Shown here: in pieces, positions 8,782 through 17,885 of the stretch
Position numbering within the stretch: the stretch's first letter is position 1
How the letters are laid out: each line of letters begins with the position of its first letter
Assembly: GCA_030828505.1 (NCBI GenBank)
Contig: JAURCJ010000006.1
Location: 1-64,000 of the forward strand
Source of the DNA: Alphaproteobacteria bacterium
Lineage (GTDB): Bacteria > Pseudomonadota > Alphaproteobacteria > TMED109
DNA length: 64,000 nucleotides
Direction: 5' to 3'
Made by a program: the position numbers and the translations under genes
The notes under the pieces: generated by a model
The model's input: the letters and a program-made list of their open reading frames with translations, nothing else
Database searches by the model: none
Told to the model about the DNA's origin: nothing

Positions 8782-9243
8782 ATGAACTCTGAAAAACTTT
8801 TAATTTTAGTAGCTACTATGACTGGAACAGCTCTTATGGCTGCTGAAGATATCGCAGAATATTGTAATGAAATTAATTTAGATACAGATATTATTGAAAT
8901 AGATAATTCAGATTTAGACATTTTAATTAAAGCAAAAAGTCCAGTTTTAATATGTTCCTCTACTTATGGTCAGGGAGATGTTCCTGACAGTGCTCAAGAT
9001 TTTTATAATAAATTAAAAGAACTATCACCTGATTTAAGTCATATTAATTATGCTTTATTTGGTTTAGGTGATATGACATATAGAGATACTTTTGCTTATG
9101 GAGGAAAAAAATTTTCTAATTTGTTAGATTCTCTTAATGCTACTAAAATTGGAGATGCATTTTATCATGATGCTTCAGATGGAAGTTTACCGGAAGAAGT
9201 CGCTGTAGAATGGTTTAAAAATAATATTAAAGAACAATTATAA
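8782..9243 (+). CDS. flavodoxin (FMN-binding electron carrier), possible electron donor for BoxB
   Basis: This 153-residue protein forms a single flavodoxin domain. The FMN phosphate loop is ATMTGTALMAA at the N terminus, the 60-loop is SSTYGQGDVPDS, and the third flavin loop is LFGLGDMTYRD. It resembles MioC and the flavodoxin domains of sulfite and P450 reductases more than long-chain flavodoxins. It has no membrane segment and is probably cytoplasmic. It is the first gene of the operon with benzoate-CoA ligase (3-bp gap) and sits directly behind a BoxR-type operator. Supplying electrons to BoxB is inferred from this position and from the lack of boxA. Confidence 0.85.
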   Translation: MNSEKLLILVATMTGTALMAAEDIAEYCNEINLDTDIIEIDNSDLDILIKAKSPVLICSSTYGQGDVPDSAQDFYNKLKELSPDLSHINYALFGLGDMTYRDTFAYGGKKFSNLLDSLNATKIGDAFYHDASDGSLPEEVAVEWFKNNIKEQL

Positions 9244-9246
9244 ATA

Positions 9247-10776
9247 ATGAGCAAATTTACAAAAAAAAACTATAATGCAGCATATGACCTTTTATACAGG
9301 AATATTATTAAAAACCCTGATAAAATAGCTTTTATAGATAATAACGAAAAAATTACATACAGTGAACTTTATCATAAAGTTAAGGCTTTTTCATATTCTA
9401 TAAAAAACAGCAATATTGCTGTTAATGATAGAGTGATTATATGTATGGATGATAATATATGCTACCCTATAGTATTTTTAGGCCTTATTTGGTCAGGCAT
9501 CATTCCAATCTGTATTAATACTCTATTGCCTAGTAAAGATTACAAATATATGATTGAAGACTCAACTGCAAAAGCAGTAATTATATCAGATCATTTAATT
9601 GATAAATTCAAACCTATTATGAGTGAAAATAAAGATACTTTAATTATTATAAATGATGATAAAGGTCTTAAAAGTTTAATTAATCAAACATCAGAATACA
9701 TAGAGGAACCATATAACTCATATGAAAATGATACAGCTTTCTGGTTATACTCTTCTGGTTCTACAGGCTCTCCTAAGGGAACTCTTCACATGCATAAAAG
9801 TTTAATTGCAACATCAAATAATTATGCAAAAACAGTATTAAATATTACTGATAATGATATTTGCTTTTCAGCTGCAAAATTATTTTTTGCTTATGGGCTT
9901 GGCAATGCTCTTACATTCCCTATGAGCGTAGGAGCTACATCTATACTTATGGCAGATAGACCAACTCCTGAATCTGTTTCCAATATTATTAAAAAGTATT
10001 CTGTTACCTTATTTTTTGGAGTCCCTACTCTCTATGCTGCTTTACTAAATGCAAATATGAGTTCAGATCTTTTCAAATCATTAAGATTATCTATATCAGC
10101 AGGTGAAGCTTTACCCGCAAATTTATATGAAAAATGGTATAAATTTTCAGGAGTACAGATACTAGACGGCATTGGTTCTACTGAGATGCTTCATATATTT
10201 ATTTCAAATACGATTGATAATATTACTCCTGGGGCCTCTGGTAAGCCAGTAAAAGGTTATAAAGCGAGGCTTATAAAAGATGACGGAAAATTAGCAAATG
10301 ATAATGAAATTGCGGAATTAGAAATAAATGGCCCTTCAAGTGCAAGTAGCTATTGGAATAAACCAGAAAAATCTAATTTAACATTTAATGGTCAATGGAC
10401 AAAAACCGGTGATAAATATATACGAAATTCAGATGGAATATATACATATTGTGGACGAGCTGATGATATGATGAAAGTTTCAGGGCAATATGTATCCCCT
10501 TTTGAAGTTGAAGCAGCTTTACAAACGCATGAAGAAGTATTGGAAGCTGCGGTCGTAGCAAATAGAGATATTGATAATTTGATAAAACCAAAAGCTTATA
10601 TCATACTAAAAACTAAATCAAAAATAATAAAAAACATAGAGCTAGCACTTACAAATCACGTTAAAGAGCAATTAACACCATTTAAATATCCACGTTGGTA
10701 TGAATTTGTAGACGAGCTACCTAAAACAGCAACCGGTAAAATACAGAGATATAAATTAAGAAAAAATTATGAATGA
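9247..10776 (+). CDS. bclA: benzoate-CoA ligase
   Basis: This 509-residue enzyme of the adenylate-forming family activates benzoate with ATP and CoA, the first step of the box pathway. Visible motifs are the P-loop YSSGSTGSPKGT around residue 175, the adenine-binding region DGIGSTEM, TGDKY for the ribose contact, and the C-terminal KTATGKIQRYKLR catalytic lysine segment. The short length and the GSTEM segment fit benzoate-CoA ligases better than long-chain acyl-CoA synthetases. Context (flavodoxin upstream, BoxR operator, boxBC opposite) supports benzoate. A hydroxy- or amino-benzoate could also be used. Confidence 0.9.
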   Translation: MSKFTKKNYNAAYDLLYRNIIKNPDKIAFIDNNEKITYSELYHKVKAFSYSIKNSNIAVNDRVIICMDDNICYPIVFLGLIWSGIIPICINTLLPSKDYKYMIEDSTAKAVIISDHLIDKFKPIMSENKDTLIIINDDKGLKSLINQTSEYIEEPYNSYENDTAFWLYSSGSTGSPKGTLHMHKSLIATSNNYAKTVLNITDNDICFSAAKLFFAYGLGNALTFPMSVGATSILMADRPTPESVSNIIKKYSVTLFFGVPTLYAALLNANMSSDLFKSLRLSISAGEALPANLYEKWYKFSGVQILDGIGSTEMLHIFISNTIDNITPGASGKPVKGYKARLIKDDGKLANDNEIAELEINGPSSASSYWNKPEKSNLTFNGQWTKTGDKYIRNSDGIYTYCGRADDMMKVSGQYVSPFEVEAALQTHEEVLEAAVVANRDIDNLIKPKAYIILKTKSKIIKNIELALTNHVKEQLTPFKYPRWYEFVDELPKTATGKIQRYKLRKNYE

Positions 10777-11539
10777 AATAAACGATAATTTAGTAATTAA
10801 TGGTATTAGCATTGAAATTAAATCACTTATACATAAAAATTCTAGCTTAGAACCAATAATTTTTTTACACGAAGGTCTTGGGTCCATATCATTATGGAAA
10901 AGCTTTCCAGAAAAAATTTATAACTTAACAAAACGTGATGTAGTAATTTACTCAAGAGTTGGTATGGGAAATTCTTCAGCAATAACAAAACCTAGAAAAA
11001 CTGACTATATGCACTATGAAGCTAACTATTTTCTTCCAAAAATTTTAAATTATTTAAAGATAAATTCACCTATTTTACTTGGCCATTCTGATGGGGCTTC
11101 TATAGCATTAATTTACACTGGTAGTGGCAATAAAGTAAAATCAATGGTTTTAGAAGCCCCTCATGTTTTTGTTGAAAAAGTTTCTATTAAAGGCATACAG
11201 GATGCTAAAAAATTATGGAAAAACAGTGATTTAAGAGATAAACTTAGTAAGTATCATAATGATCCAGATGGAGCGTTTAATGGTTGGTGTAATGTTTGGC
11301 TTTCTAAAGAATTTATTAATTGGAACATAGAAAATTATTTAAGCAAAATAAATTGTCCTATTCTATTAATTCAAGGAAAGCAGGATACTTATGGAACAAT
11401 CAAACAACTTGAAAGCATAGAAAATTATACTAATGGCTTTACAAAGAGATTTGAGTTAGAGAACTGTGGACACAGTCCTCATACTCAATATCCAAAAGAA
11501 GTTGCAACTAATATTAATGATTTTTTAATTAATAATTAG
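10769..11539 (+). CDS. alpha/beta hydrolase in the benzoate operon
   Basis: This 256-residue cytoplasmic alpha/beta-hydrolase overlaps the ligase gene by 8 bp, so it is translationally coupled. The oxyanion strand is IFLHEGLGS, the nucleophile elbow is GHSDGAS (Ser), and the late histidine lies in NCGHSPHTQ. Box clusters in other bacteria often include a hydrolase or thioesterase that may recycle stalled CoA esters or open a lactone. The exact substrate cannot be read from the sequence. The gene converges on the TrpB-like gene with a 4-bp overlap. Confidence 0.82.
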   Translation: MNEINDNLVINGISIEIKSLIHKNSSLEPIIFLHEGLGSISLWKSFPEKIYNLTKRDVVIYSRVGMGNSSAITKPRKTDYMHYEANYFLPKILNYLKINSPILLGHSDGASIALIYTGSGNKVKSMVLEAPHVFVEKVSIKGIQDAKKLWKNSDLRDKLSKYHNDPDGAFNGWCNVWLSKEFINWNIENYLSKINCPILLIQGKQDTYGTIKQLESIENYTNGFTKRFELENCGHSPHTQYPKEVATNINDFLINN

Positions 11540-12954
11540 GCAGATACAGATGGTAAATTTGCTAAAGCCATGGCTACTTCACTTTCATCATAGTCTTGAT
11601 CTTTAAGTTTACCACCAAAATAATCTGTATAAGCTTGCATATCAAAATGGCCATGACCACATAAATTAAATAATATAGTTTTGTTTTGTCCTTCTTCTTT
11701 AGCTTTTAAAGCCTCAACAATAGCCCCTTTTACAGCATGATTTGCCTCTGGAGCAGGCAATATACCTTCAGCCTTAGCAAATGTTACACCTGCTTCAAAA
11801 CACTCTAACTGTTTATAAGAAGTACACTCAATTTCATCTTCATTAGCTAAATGACTAACTAATGGAGACATACCATGATATCTTAAACCACCAGCATGAA
11901 AACCAGGCGGTACAAAAGCTGATCCTAAGGTATGCATTTTTACTAATGGAGTTAAATGTCCAGTATCACCAAAATCATAGGCATATTTTCCTTTAGTTAA
12001 AGTTGGGCAATTAGCTGGTTCTACTGCAACAATTCTAGTTTTACTTTCTCCTCTTAAATTTCTTCCTATAAAAGGAAAAGCTATACCAGCAAAATTAGAT
12101 CCCCCTCCTGTACAACCCACTATTACATCAGGCTCATCACCAGCAATCTCTAATTGCTTCATACTCTCTTGACCAATAATAGTTTGATGCAAAAGAACAT
12201 GATTTAAAACACTACCTAATGCATATTTAGTATCATCTCTTTGAGCAGCCATTTCTACAGCTTCCGATATTGCTATACCAAGACTACCAGTACTATCTGG
12301 ACTATCTTTTAAAATTGCCTTACCAGATTCTGTCTCATTACTTGGGCTAGCAACACATCTAGCACCAAAACTTTCCATTAATGCTCTTCTATAAGGCTTT
12401 TGATTGAAACTAACCTTAACCATATAAACGTCTACTTCTAAACCAAATATAGAACCAGCAAAAGCTAGCGAAGATCCCCACTGTCCTGCACCTGTTTCTG
12501 TCGTTAATCTTTTTACACCTTCTTCTTTATTATAATATGCTTGGGGAACTGCTGTATTAGGCTTATGGCTACCAGATGGGCTTACACCTTCATATTTGTA
12601 ATAAATTTTAGCTGGAGTATCTAAAGCTTTTTCTAACTTTCTCGCTCTATATAGAGGACTTGGTCTCCATTGCCTATATATTTCTCTAACCTGATCAGGA
12701 ATTTCGATTTCCCTATCTGTACTCACTTCTTGCATAATTAATTCCATTGGAAAAAGAGGAGCTAGATCCTCCGGTCCAATAGGTTCTCCTGTTCCAGGAT
12801 TTAATGGAGGCGCCAATGGAGTTTTTAAATCAGAACAAATATTATACCAATGTGTTGGCATTTCATGTTCATTTAATAAAATTTTTACTCTTTCATTTTC
12901 ATAATTAGTTTGATCTAACGCAGAAAGTACATCCTGCTCTCCCTTTTTAAACAT
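11536..12954 (-). CDS. TrpB2-type PLP-dependent tryptophan synthase beta-like enzyme
   Basis: This 472-residue PLP enzyme belongs to the longer TrpB2 (trpB-related) branch. The lysine that binds PLP is in SGSHKPNTA; the segment [12 protein letters not shown] and the phosphate-binding loop [11 protein letters not shown] are intact. No trpA or other Trp genes are nearby, so synthesis of tryptophan in a TrpAB complex is unlikely to be its only role. Stand-alone TrpB2 proteins are thought to salvage indole or act on serine. It lies 19 bp downstream of an amidase-like gene in the same direction, so the two probably form an operon and may act on a common small nitrogen compound. Confidence 0.88.
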   Translation of the reverse strand: MFKKGEQDVLSALDQTNYENERVKILLNEHEMPTHWYNICSDLKTPLAPPLNPGTGEPIGPEDLAPLFPMELIMQEVSTDREIEIPDQVREIYRQWRPSPLYRARKLEKALDTPAKIYYKYEGVSPSGSHKPNTAVPQAYYNKEEGVKRLTTETGAGQWGSSLAFAGSIFGLEVDVYMVKVSFNQKPYRRALMESFGARCVASPSNETESGKAILKDSPDSTGSLGIAISEAVEMAAQRDDTKYALGSVLNHVLLHQTIIGQESMKQLEIAGDEPDVIVGCTGGGSNFAGIAFPFIGRNLRGESKTRIVAVEPANCPTLTKGKYAYDFGDTGHLTPLVKMHTLGSAFVPPGFHAGGLRYHGMSPLVSHLANEDEIECTSYKQLECFEAGVTFAKAEGILPAPEANHAVKGAIVEALKAKEEGQNKTILFNLCGHGHFDMQAYTDYFGGKLKDQDYDESEVAMALANLPSVSA

Positions 12955-12973
12955 CTACATCTCCCTGTAAATT

Positions 12974-14044
12974 TTATTTTTTGGATTTAACCCATATACC
13001 TTTATCATGCAATAATTTTATCTGTTTATCAATTACTTTAGTTTTATATTCCTTATGTTTCATTGGAATTCTATCAAGGTACAAATTCTTAGGATAAATA
13101 GGATCTTTATATAGTAGCTGATATAGCTCAGTTCTAATATCTTTCATCCAATTATCCCATTGAGCATTTTCACGATGAAACCTTAATGCTTCTATATCAA
13201 TCACTCCTGAAACATAAGTCGAAGATCCACCATAATCCTGTCTACCTACTATTTTTCCTTTATAGTCAATTATATAAGATCTACCTCCAAAAGTATCTAT
13301 CGGTGTGTCACCCTCTTTATGTAAATAATAAGTTCCCATGTTAGGAGCTAAAACATACATATTATTATCTAAGGCTCTAGCCCTACTCTGTATCTCAAAC
13401 ATATCATTACCTGTAGCAGGATGTGGATAAGAAGCTCTATAAACTATTTCAGCACCATTTAAAGCTAAAGCTCTAGCATTTTCTGGGTAAGAGCCTTCAT
13501 TAGCCATCATAATTCCTAATCTTCCAATATCGGTTTCTACAACTGGCCAAAATGCATCTAAATTATTACCATATTTTTCAATCCACCAATCATATATATC
13601 ATGTGGACAAACAGAATGTTCTACTGGAAATAATGGAGAAACCTTATAATGAACCAAAATTACTTCACCTGAAGGGTCTATAATAAAGCCACAATTAAAA
13701 AACCTATTTGGCCAATCTGGATGTCTAGCTTTAGCTTGTGCAATGATATAACTATTATATTCTCTAGCTATGCCTCCTAACATATCTGTTTCCCAACCTG
13801 GGATGTCAATACAACATGTTTTTGCAAAATCTTCATGTTCAGCATCTAAAACTTCATCATTAAAACCTTGTAATGCACCCTCAGGAACAGCTATTAATCT
13901 CACAGGAATATCCAAACTCGAAAGCCATGATGCAGCTTTAGTTAAATGTTTTATGTGTGTTAAATTATGTCTTATATCAGACCTATGTCTGATACCTCTA
14001 ACTGTAGGAATTAATCCTACAGCAGTATACGGTTTAATACTCAT
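12974..14044 (-). CDS. amidase/formamidase-like nitrilase-superfamily protein lacking the catalytic cysteine
   Basis: The 356-residue protein matches the aliphatic amidase/formamidase branch of the nitrilase superfamily. The glutamate motif VPEGALQGF and the lysine motif VHYKVSPLFPVE (compare YRK..PW.PIE) are present. At the nucleophile position, where amidases have CDDGNYPE, it reads ANEGSYPE. The Ala codon GCT is at 13502-13504 (about residue 181). The rest of the fold looks undamaged, so this is more likely a conserved non-hydrolytic or altered family than a recent mutation. It probably forms an operon with the TrpB2-like gene downstream. Confidence 0.8.
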   Translation of the reverse strand: MSIKPYTAVGLIPTVRGIRHRSDIRHNLTHIKHLTKAASWLSSLDIPVRLIAVPEGALQGFNDEVLDAEHEDFAKTCCIDIPGWETDMLGGIAREYNSYIIAQAKARHPDWPNRFFNCGFIIDPSGEVILVHYKVSPLFPVEHSVCPHDIYDWWIEKYGNNLDAFWPVVETDIGRLGIMMANEGSYPENARALALNGAEIVYRASYPHPATGNDMFEIQSRARALDNNMYVLAPNMGTYYLHKEGDTPIDTFGGRSYIIDYKGKIVGRQDYGGSSTYVSGVIDIEALRFHRENAQWDNWMKDIRTELYQLLYKDPIYPKNLYLDRIPMKHKEYKTKVIDKQIKLLHDKGIWVKSKK

Positions 14045-14122
14045 TGTTTTTCCAAATAAAAATTTATTAGAATGGAATTAAATATTTTTTGAATTAAAAA
14101 GTCCATTAAATAATATAATTTA

Positions 14123-15193
14123 TTACTTTATTAAATTTAATATCTCATTTGTAACTTTATTAGTGGAAGCAGTTCCACCCAAATCTGGAGTAAATGGACC
14201 ATTATTATTTGCATATAATTTTATAGATTTATATATTCTAGTTGCAGATTTTTTTTCACCCAGATGTTCAAGCATCATCATTCCACTCCATATAGCACCT
14301 ATTGGATTAGCTATATTCTTACCAACAATGTCAAATGCGGAACCATGAATAGGCTCAAACATAGATGGAAGGCTTCTATCAGTAGTAATATTTGCAGTAG
14401 CTCCTATTCCTAAACTTCCTGATAAAGCAGAAGCTAAGTCAGATAAGATGTCTGCATGCAAATTAGTTGCAACCATCACATCAATTTTTTCTGGATTATT
14501 TACCATTACTGCTGTTGCAGCATCTACTAATAACTTTTCAGTTTTTACTGTTGGATATTTTTTCTTAACTTCATAAAATGTTTTATCCCATAACTTCATT
14601 CCATGTCTTTGTGCATTAGATTTAGTAATCAATGTTAAATGCTTTTTAGGTCTTTTTAATGCTAATTTAAAAGCATATTCATGAATTCTTCTACAACCTT
14701 CTCTTGTAAAAACTGCTAATTCACTTCCAATTTCAATAGGTAAACCTTCATGAACAATTCCTCCTGATCCCGCATATTCTCCCTCACTATTTTCTCTTAC
14801 TATTAACCAATCAATTTTTTTAGCTAAATTTTTATTTAAGGGAGATTTAATTCCCTCTATATATTTAGATGGTCGAATATTAGCAAATTGATCTAATCCT
14901 TGACAAATTTTAAGCCTAAGTCCCCATAATGTAATGTCATCAGAAATATTCTGGTCACCAACTGCACCAAAAAATATTGCATCATGTTCTTTAAGTTTTT
15001 CTAGGCCATTTTTTGGCATCATTAATTGATGTTTCTTATAATAATTACTACCCCAGTTATATCTTTTTTCTTTAATAGTAATATTATCTAGTCTTAATGC
15101 TTTTTTGATAACTTTTAAACTAGCATTAATAACTTCTGGACCAATGCCATCGCCAGGAATTATAGCTATATTATGTTTATTAAATTGTTTCAT
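14123..15193 (-). CDS. tartrate / D-malate dehydrogenase-type decarboxylating dehydrogenase (isopropylmalate dehydrogenase superfamily)
   Basis: This 356-residue NAD-dependent beta-decarboxylating dehydrogenase has the family start IAIIPGDGIGPEV and the metal-site region MVATNLHADILSDLAS. GSAFDIVGKNIANPIG lies near the end. LWGLRLKICQGLDQFANIRP is typical of the tartrate/D-malate group rather than LeuB or Icd. It would oxidise a 2-hydroxy acid with an adjacent carboxylate. Substrate choice among tartrate, D-malate and isopropylmalate cannot be settled here. It stands alone on the minus strand, divergent from the SDR gene. Confidence 0.8.
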   Translation of the reverse strand: MKQFNKHNIAIIPGDGIGPEVINASLKVIKKALRLDNITIKEKRYNWGSNYYKKHQLMMPKNGLEKLKEHDAIFFGAVGDQNISDDITLWGLRLKICQGLDQFANIRPSKYIEGIKSPLNKNLAKKIDWLIVRENSEGEYAGSGGIVHEGLPIEIGSELAVFTREGCRRIHEYAFKLALKRPKKHLTLITKSNAQRHGMKLWDKTFYEVKKKYPTVKTEKLLVDAATAVMVNNPEKIDVMVATNLHADILSDLASALSGSLGIGATANITTDRSLPSMFEPIHGSAFDIVGKNIANPIGAIWSGMMMLEHLGEKKSATRIYKSIKLYANNNGPFTPDLGGTASTNKVTNEILNLIK

Positions 15194-15254
15194 ATCTATT
15201 TATTTTATAATAATATTATTATTTTAAACATATACTAAATAATAGGGGATTGAA

Positions 15255-16007
15255 ATGATTAATTATAGTGAAAACTTTTCTAATAAGGTTGCAATTATAA
15301 CTGGCGCTGGAAGTGGAATTGGAAAAGAAACTGCAAAAAGAATGATTGATAATGGAGCAAAAGTGGCATTATGGGATTATAATCAGGATACGTTAAATAA
15401 AATCCAAAATGAGCTTGGAGAAAAATCCCTTTCAGTTTTAGTTGATGTTTCAAATGAAAATTCTATAAAAAAAGCTGCTGATGAAGTTAGAAATAAGCTT
15501 GGTTCCCCTTCTATTTTAGTTAATTGTGCTGGTGTTGCAGGTGTAAATGCTACTATAGAGAATACCGATCCAGATGAATGGAGAAGAGTTATAAATATTA
15601 ACTTAAATGGAACATTTTTATGTTGCAGAGAAGTAATAAAAGATATGGTTGAAAATAAATATGGTAGAATAGTTAATATTGCCTCTGTAGCGGGTAAAGA
15701 GGGTAACCCAAATGCTGCTCATTATAGCGCCTCTAAATCAGGAGTTATTACATTTACCAGGTCTTTAGGTAAAGAACTGGCTGCAACTGGAGTACTAGCT
15801 AATTGTATTACTCCTGCTGTTATAGAAACCGAGATGCTCTCGCAAGTAAGTGATGAACATAAAGCTTATATGGTATCAAAAATTCCAATGGGCAGAATGG
15901 GTCAACCTAGTGAAGTTGCTGCTCTAATATGTTGGTTAAGTTCTAATGAATGTTCTTATAGTACAGCTGCTGCTTTTGATTTATCAGGAGGAAGATCAAC
16001 ATATTAA
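15255..16007 (+). CDS. SDR family oxidoreductase (FabG-like)
   Basis: This 250-residue classical short-chain dehydrogenase has the cofactor motif TGAGSGIGKE, NCAGVAG, a catalytic Ser in NIASVAGKEG, and the YxxxK motif HYSASKSG. The acidic residue after the second strand (LWDYNQ) suggests NAD(H) rather than NADP(H). A GGGG ribosome binding site precedes the ATG. The substrate is unknown. It sits between a hydroxy-acid dehydrogenase and an envelope gene and does not look part of either operon. Confidence 0.85.
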   Translation: MINYSENFSNKVAIITGAGSGIGKETAKRMIDNGAKVALWDYNQDTLNKIQNELGEKSLSVLVDVSNENSIKKAADEVRNKLGSPSILVNCAGVAGVNATIENTDPDEWRRVININLNGTFLCCREVIKDMVENKYGRIVNIASVAGKEGNPNAAHYSASKSGVITFTRSLGKELAATGVLANCITPAVIETEMLSQVSDEHKAYMVSKIPMGRMGQPSEVAALICWLSSNECSYSTAAAFDLSGGRSTY

Positions 16008-16091
16008 ACCAGAATTCATTAATTTTTTTGCATTTTAATATATAATGTAGTACTTAAGTTATATATATATATTTACTTTGGGGCTTTAAAA

Positions 16092-16418
16092 ATGGACAAA
16101 ATTATAAAAAAATTATTAATGATTACTATTGTGGGTACTACAATAGTAGGTCTTTCTGCATGTCAAAACACACAAATGGCTTCTAAAGAAGCTATTAGTG
16201 CAACAGGATCTTCGGAACAAATGCAAGATGACTCTATTGCAGCAGCTCAAGCTGCAGCTGATGCTGCTAATACTAGAGCAAATGAAGCATTCCAAGCTGC
16301 TCAAACAGCAAGAAGAGTTGCAGAACGTGGTGTAGAAATGGCTAATCAAAATCAAGCTGCTTTAAGAGCATTAAATGATAAAATTGATAGAATGTTTGAA
16401 ACAATTTCTCGAAAATAG
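16092..16418 (+). CDS. small Lpp/OprI-like outer-membrane lipoprotein with C-terminal Arg-Lys
   Basis: This 108-residue protein has a lipoprotein signal peptide ending in the lipobox LSAC. It is followed by a low-complexity, Ala/Gln-rich helix with coiled-coil-like repeats (AAAQAAADAANTRANEA). It ends in ISRK, so the last residue is lysine, as in Braun's lipoprotein, where that lysine is linked to peptidoglycan. The adjacent L,D-transpeptidase is the enzyme class that makes this link. A strong hairpin follows the stop, suggesting a short, separately transcribed and possibly abundant mRNA. TATAAT lies about 45 nt upstream of the ATG. Homology to Lpp is inferred from architecture. Confidence 0.8.
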   Translation: MDKIIKKLLMITIVGTTIVGLSACQNTQMASKEAISATGSSEQMQDDSIAAAQAAADAANTRANEAFQAAQTARRVAERGVEMANQNQAALRALNDKIDRMFETISRK

Positions 16419-16436
16419 TCATTAAGATTGCTATAT

Positions 16437-16470
16437 TAAAAGGGTTCTTATTTTAGAGCCCTTTTTTTTA
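16437..16470. terminator. bidirectional intrinsic terminator between lipoprotein and L,D-transpeptidase genes
   Basis: AAAAGGGTTCT-tatttt-AGAGCCCTTTTTTTT forms an 11-bp stem with one G-U pair, followed by a T run on the plus strand. The reverse strand also ends in CCCTTTT, so it can serve both convergent genes. Confidence 0.85.
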
Positions 16471-17376
16471 TTTTGTTAGCATAACTTCAATAGGGATACC
16501 ATTAGCTATTTTTACAGCTTTTTTTACTTTATCCCAGTCAACTTTAGTTATTTCTAATCCTGCAGCTTTTTGAATAACTTCATAAGCTTGTGGATATAAA
16601 TCAGTGCTATTTATAACCTTCTTTTCTTCACTACTAGTCACATATTCAGGTAAAATATGTACTTCTATATATAATTTATTATCTTTCCAACCAGCTTTAA
16701 TAGGTTGATTAATGATATTAACATTAGTTCCTTCTGCAACCAAATCATATAAAGCTTCAATATCTTCTGGATATAACCTTATACAACCATGCGAGACTTT
16801 CATTCCAACACCATAGGGCTTATTTGTCCCATGTATCAAATATGAAGGCATTGATAAATAAATTGCTCTATTGCCTAGTGGATTATCATCTCCTGATGCA
16901 ACTACTTTTGGCAAACTTGGATCCTCTTTCCTTACAGAATCAGGAGGAATCCAAACAGGATTTTTTTTCTTCTTAATTACCTTAGCTTTGCCTAATGGAG
17001 TTTCCCAACCACTTCTTCCTATGCCAATTGGAAAAGTATTTAAAAGTTCACCTTCATCAAAGTAATATAGTCTTAAATCACCAATATTAATTACTATTCC
17101 ATCTCGTTTACTGAAAGGTATAATATGCGATTTAGGAATTAATAATTTTTTATCTTTGCCTGGTATCCATGGATCCATATTTACATCATTTGCGGAGAGT
17201 ATGTCCGCGAAAGAAATACCATATTTTCTTGCAATACTAATTAAAGTATCCTTTTCATTTGTAGTATAGTAAGTATTTACACCATAGATATCATTACTTA
17301 TATTACTATTATCTGATAGAGAATAATTAGAAAAAATTAATACTAGGAAAAAAATAATGAATTTAAAAAGTCTCAT
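16468..17376 (-). CDS. L,D-transpeptidase (ErfK/YkuD) with LysM domain
   Basis: This 302-residue secreted enzyme has a signal peptide (FFLVLIFSNYSLS), a LysM peptidoglycan-binding domain at about residues 35-85 (TLISIARKYGISFADILSAN), and a YkuD catalytic domain. The active-site motif HGTN...SHGCIRLYPEDI contains the catalytic Cys. Members of this ErfK/YbiS group anchor the Lys of Braun's lipoprotein to diaminopimelate or make 3-3 cross-links. The convergent neighbour is an Lpp-like lipoprotein ending in Lys, which fits the anchoring role. Its 5' end overlaps the start of apt by 20 bp on the opposite strand. Confidence 0.9.
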   Translation of the reverse strand: MRLFKFIIFFLVLIFSNYSLSDNSNISNDIYGVNTYYTTNEKDTLISIARKYGISFADILSANDVNMDPWIPGKDKKLLIPKSHIIPFSKRDGIVINIGDLRLYYFDEGELLNTFPIGIGRSGWETPLGKAKVIKKKKNPVWIPPDSVRKEDPSLPKVVASGDDNPLGNRAIYLSMPSYLIHGTNKPYGVGMKVSHGCIRLYPEDIEALYDLVAEGTNVNIINQPIKAGWKDNKLYIEVHILPEYVTSSEEKKVINSTDLYPQAYEVIQKAAGLEITKVDWDKVKKAVKIANGIPIEVMLTK

Positions 17377-17884
17377 AAGAACAGTCCCAAATTATCCTAA
17401 GCCTGGAATATTATTTCGTGATATTTCAACATTATTATACAATGGAAATGCTTTAAAATATATATCTGATGTTTATTTTAATAGATATAATAATAAAAAT
17501 ATTAACGCTATTGCTGGAATTGAAGCAAGAGGTTTTATATTTGGTTCGATAATTGCTGAAAAACTAGGAATAGCTTTCGTTCCTATTAGGAAAAAAGGAA
17601 AGCTTCCTTGTGATGTCATATCTGAAGAATATTCTCTAGAATATGGAACTGATTCATTAGAGATTGATATATCATCTCTTAATAATAACTCTAAAGTGGT
17701 CATAGTAGATGATTTAATAGCTACTGGAGGAACAGCAATAGCTGCTGGCAACCTAGTAAAAAAGTTAGGTGCTGATATTATTGAATACTCTTTTTTAGTA
17801 AATTTACCAGATATAGGTGGAAGTACTAAATTAATAGATAATGACTATAAAGTTCACTCTTTAATGGAATTTGCTGGAGAATAA
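17357..17884 (+). CDS. apt: adenine phosphoribosyltransferase
   Basis: This 175-residue enzyme converts adenine and PRPP to AMP in purine salvage. Family motifs are present in order: DYPKPGILFRD-like NYPKPGILFRD near the start, GIEARGFIFG, KKGKLPC, EYGTDSLEI, and the PRPP-binding loop VVIVDDLIATGGTA. Length is normal. The ATG follows an AGGA site and overlaps head-to-head with the L,D-transpeptidase start, so each promoter must lie inside the other gene. It converges with the DUF4340 gene with one base between the stops. Confidence 0.95.
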   Translation: MNLKSLIRTVPNYPKPGILFRDISTLLYNGNALKYISDVYFNRYNNKNINAIAGIEARGFIFGSIIAEKLGIAFVPIRKKGKLPCDVISEEYSLEYGTDSLEIDISSLNNNSKVVIVDDLIATGGTAIAAGNLVKKLGADIIEYSFLVNLPDIGGSTKLIDNDYKVHSLMEFAGE

Positions 17885-17885
17885 C

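Noticed and set aside
13770-14081. 103-aa plus-strand ORF
   Set aside because: It lies antisense to the amidase-like gene and resembles no protein.
16041-16082. Riboswitch or leader RNA before the lipoprotein gene
   Set aside because: The stretch is simple AT repeats with a -10-like TATAAT; no conserved aptamer pattern is visible.
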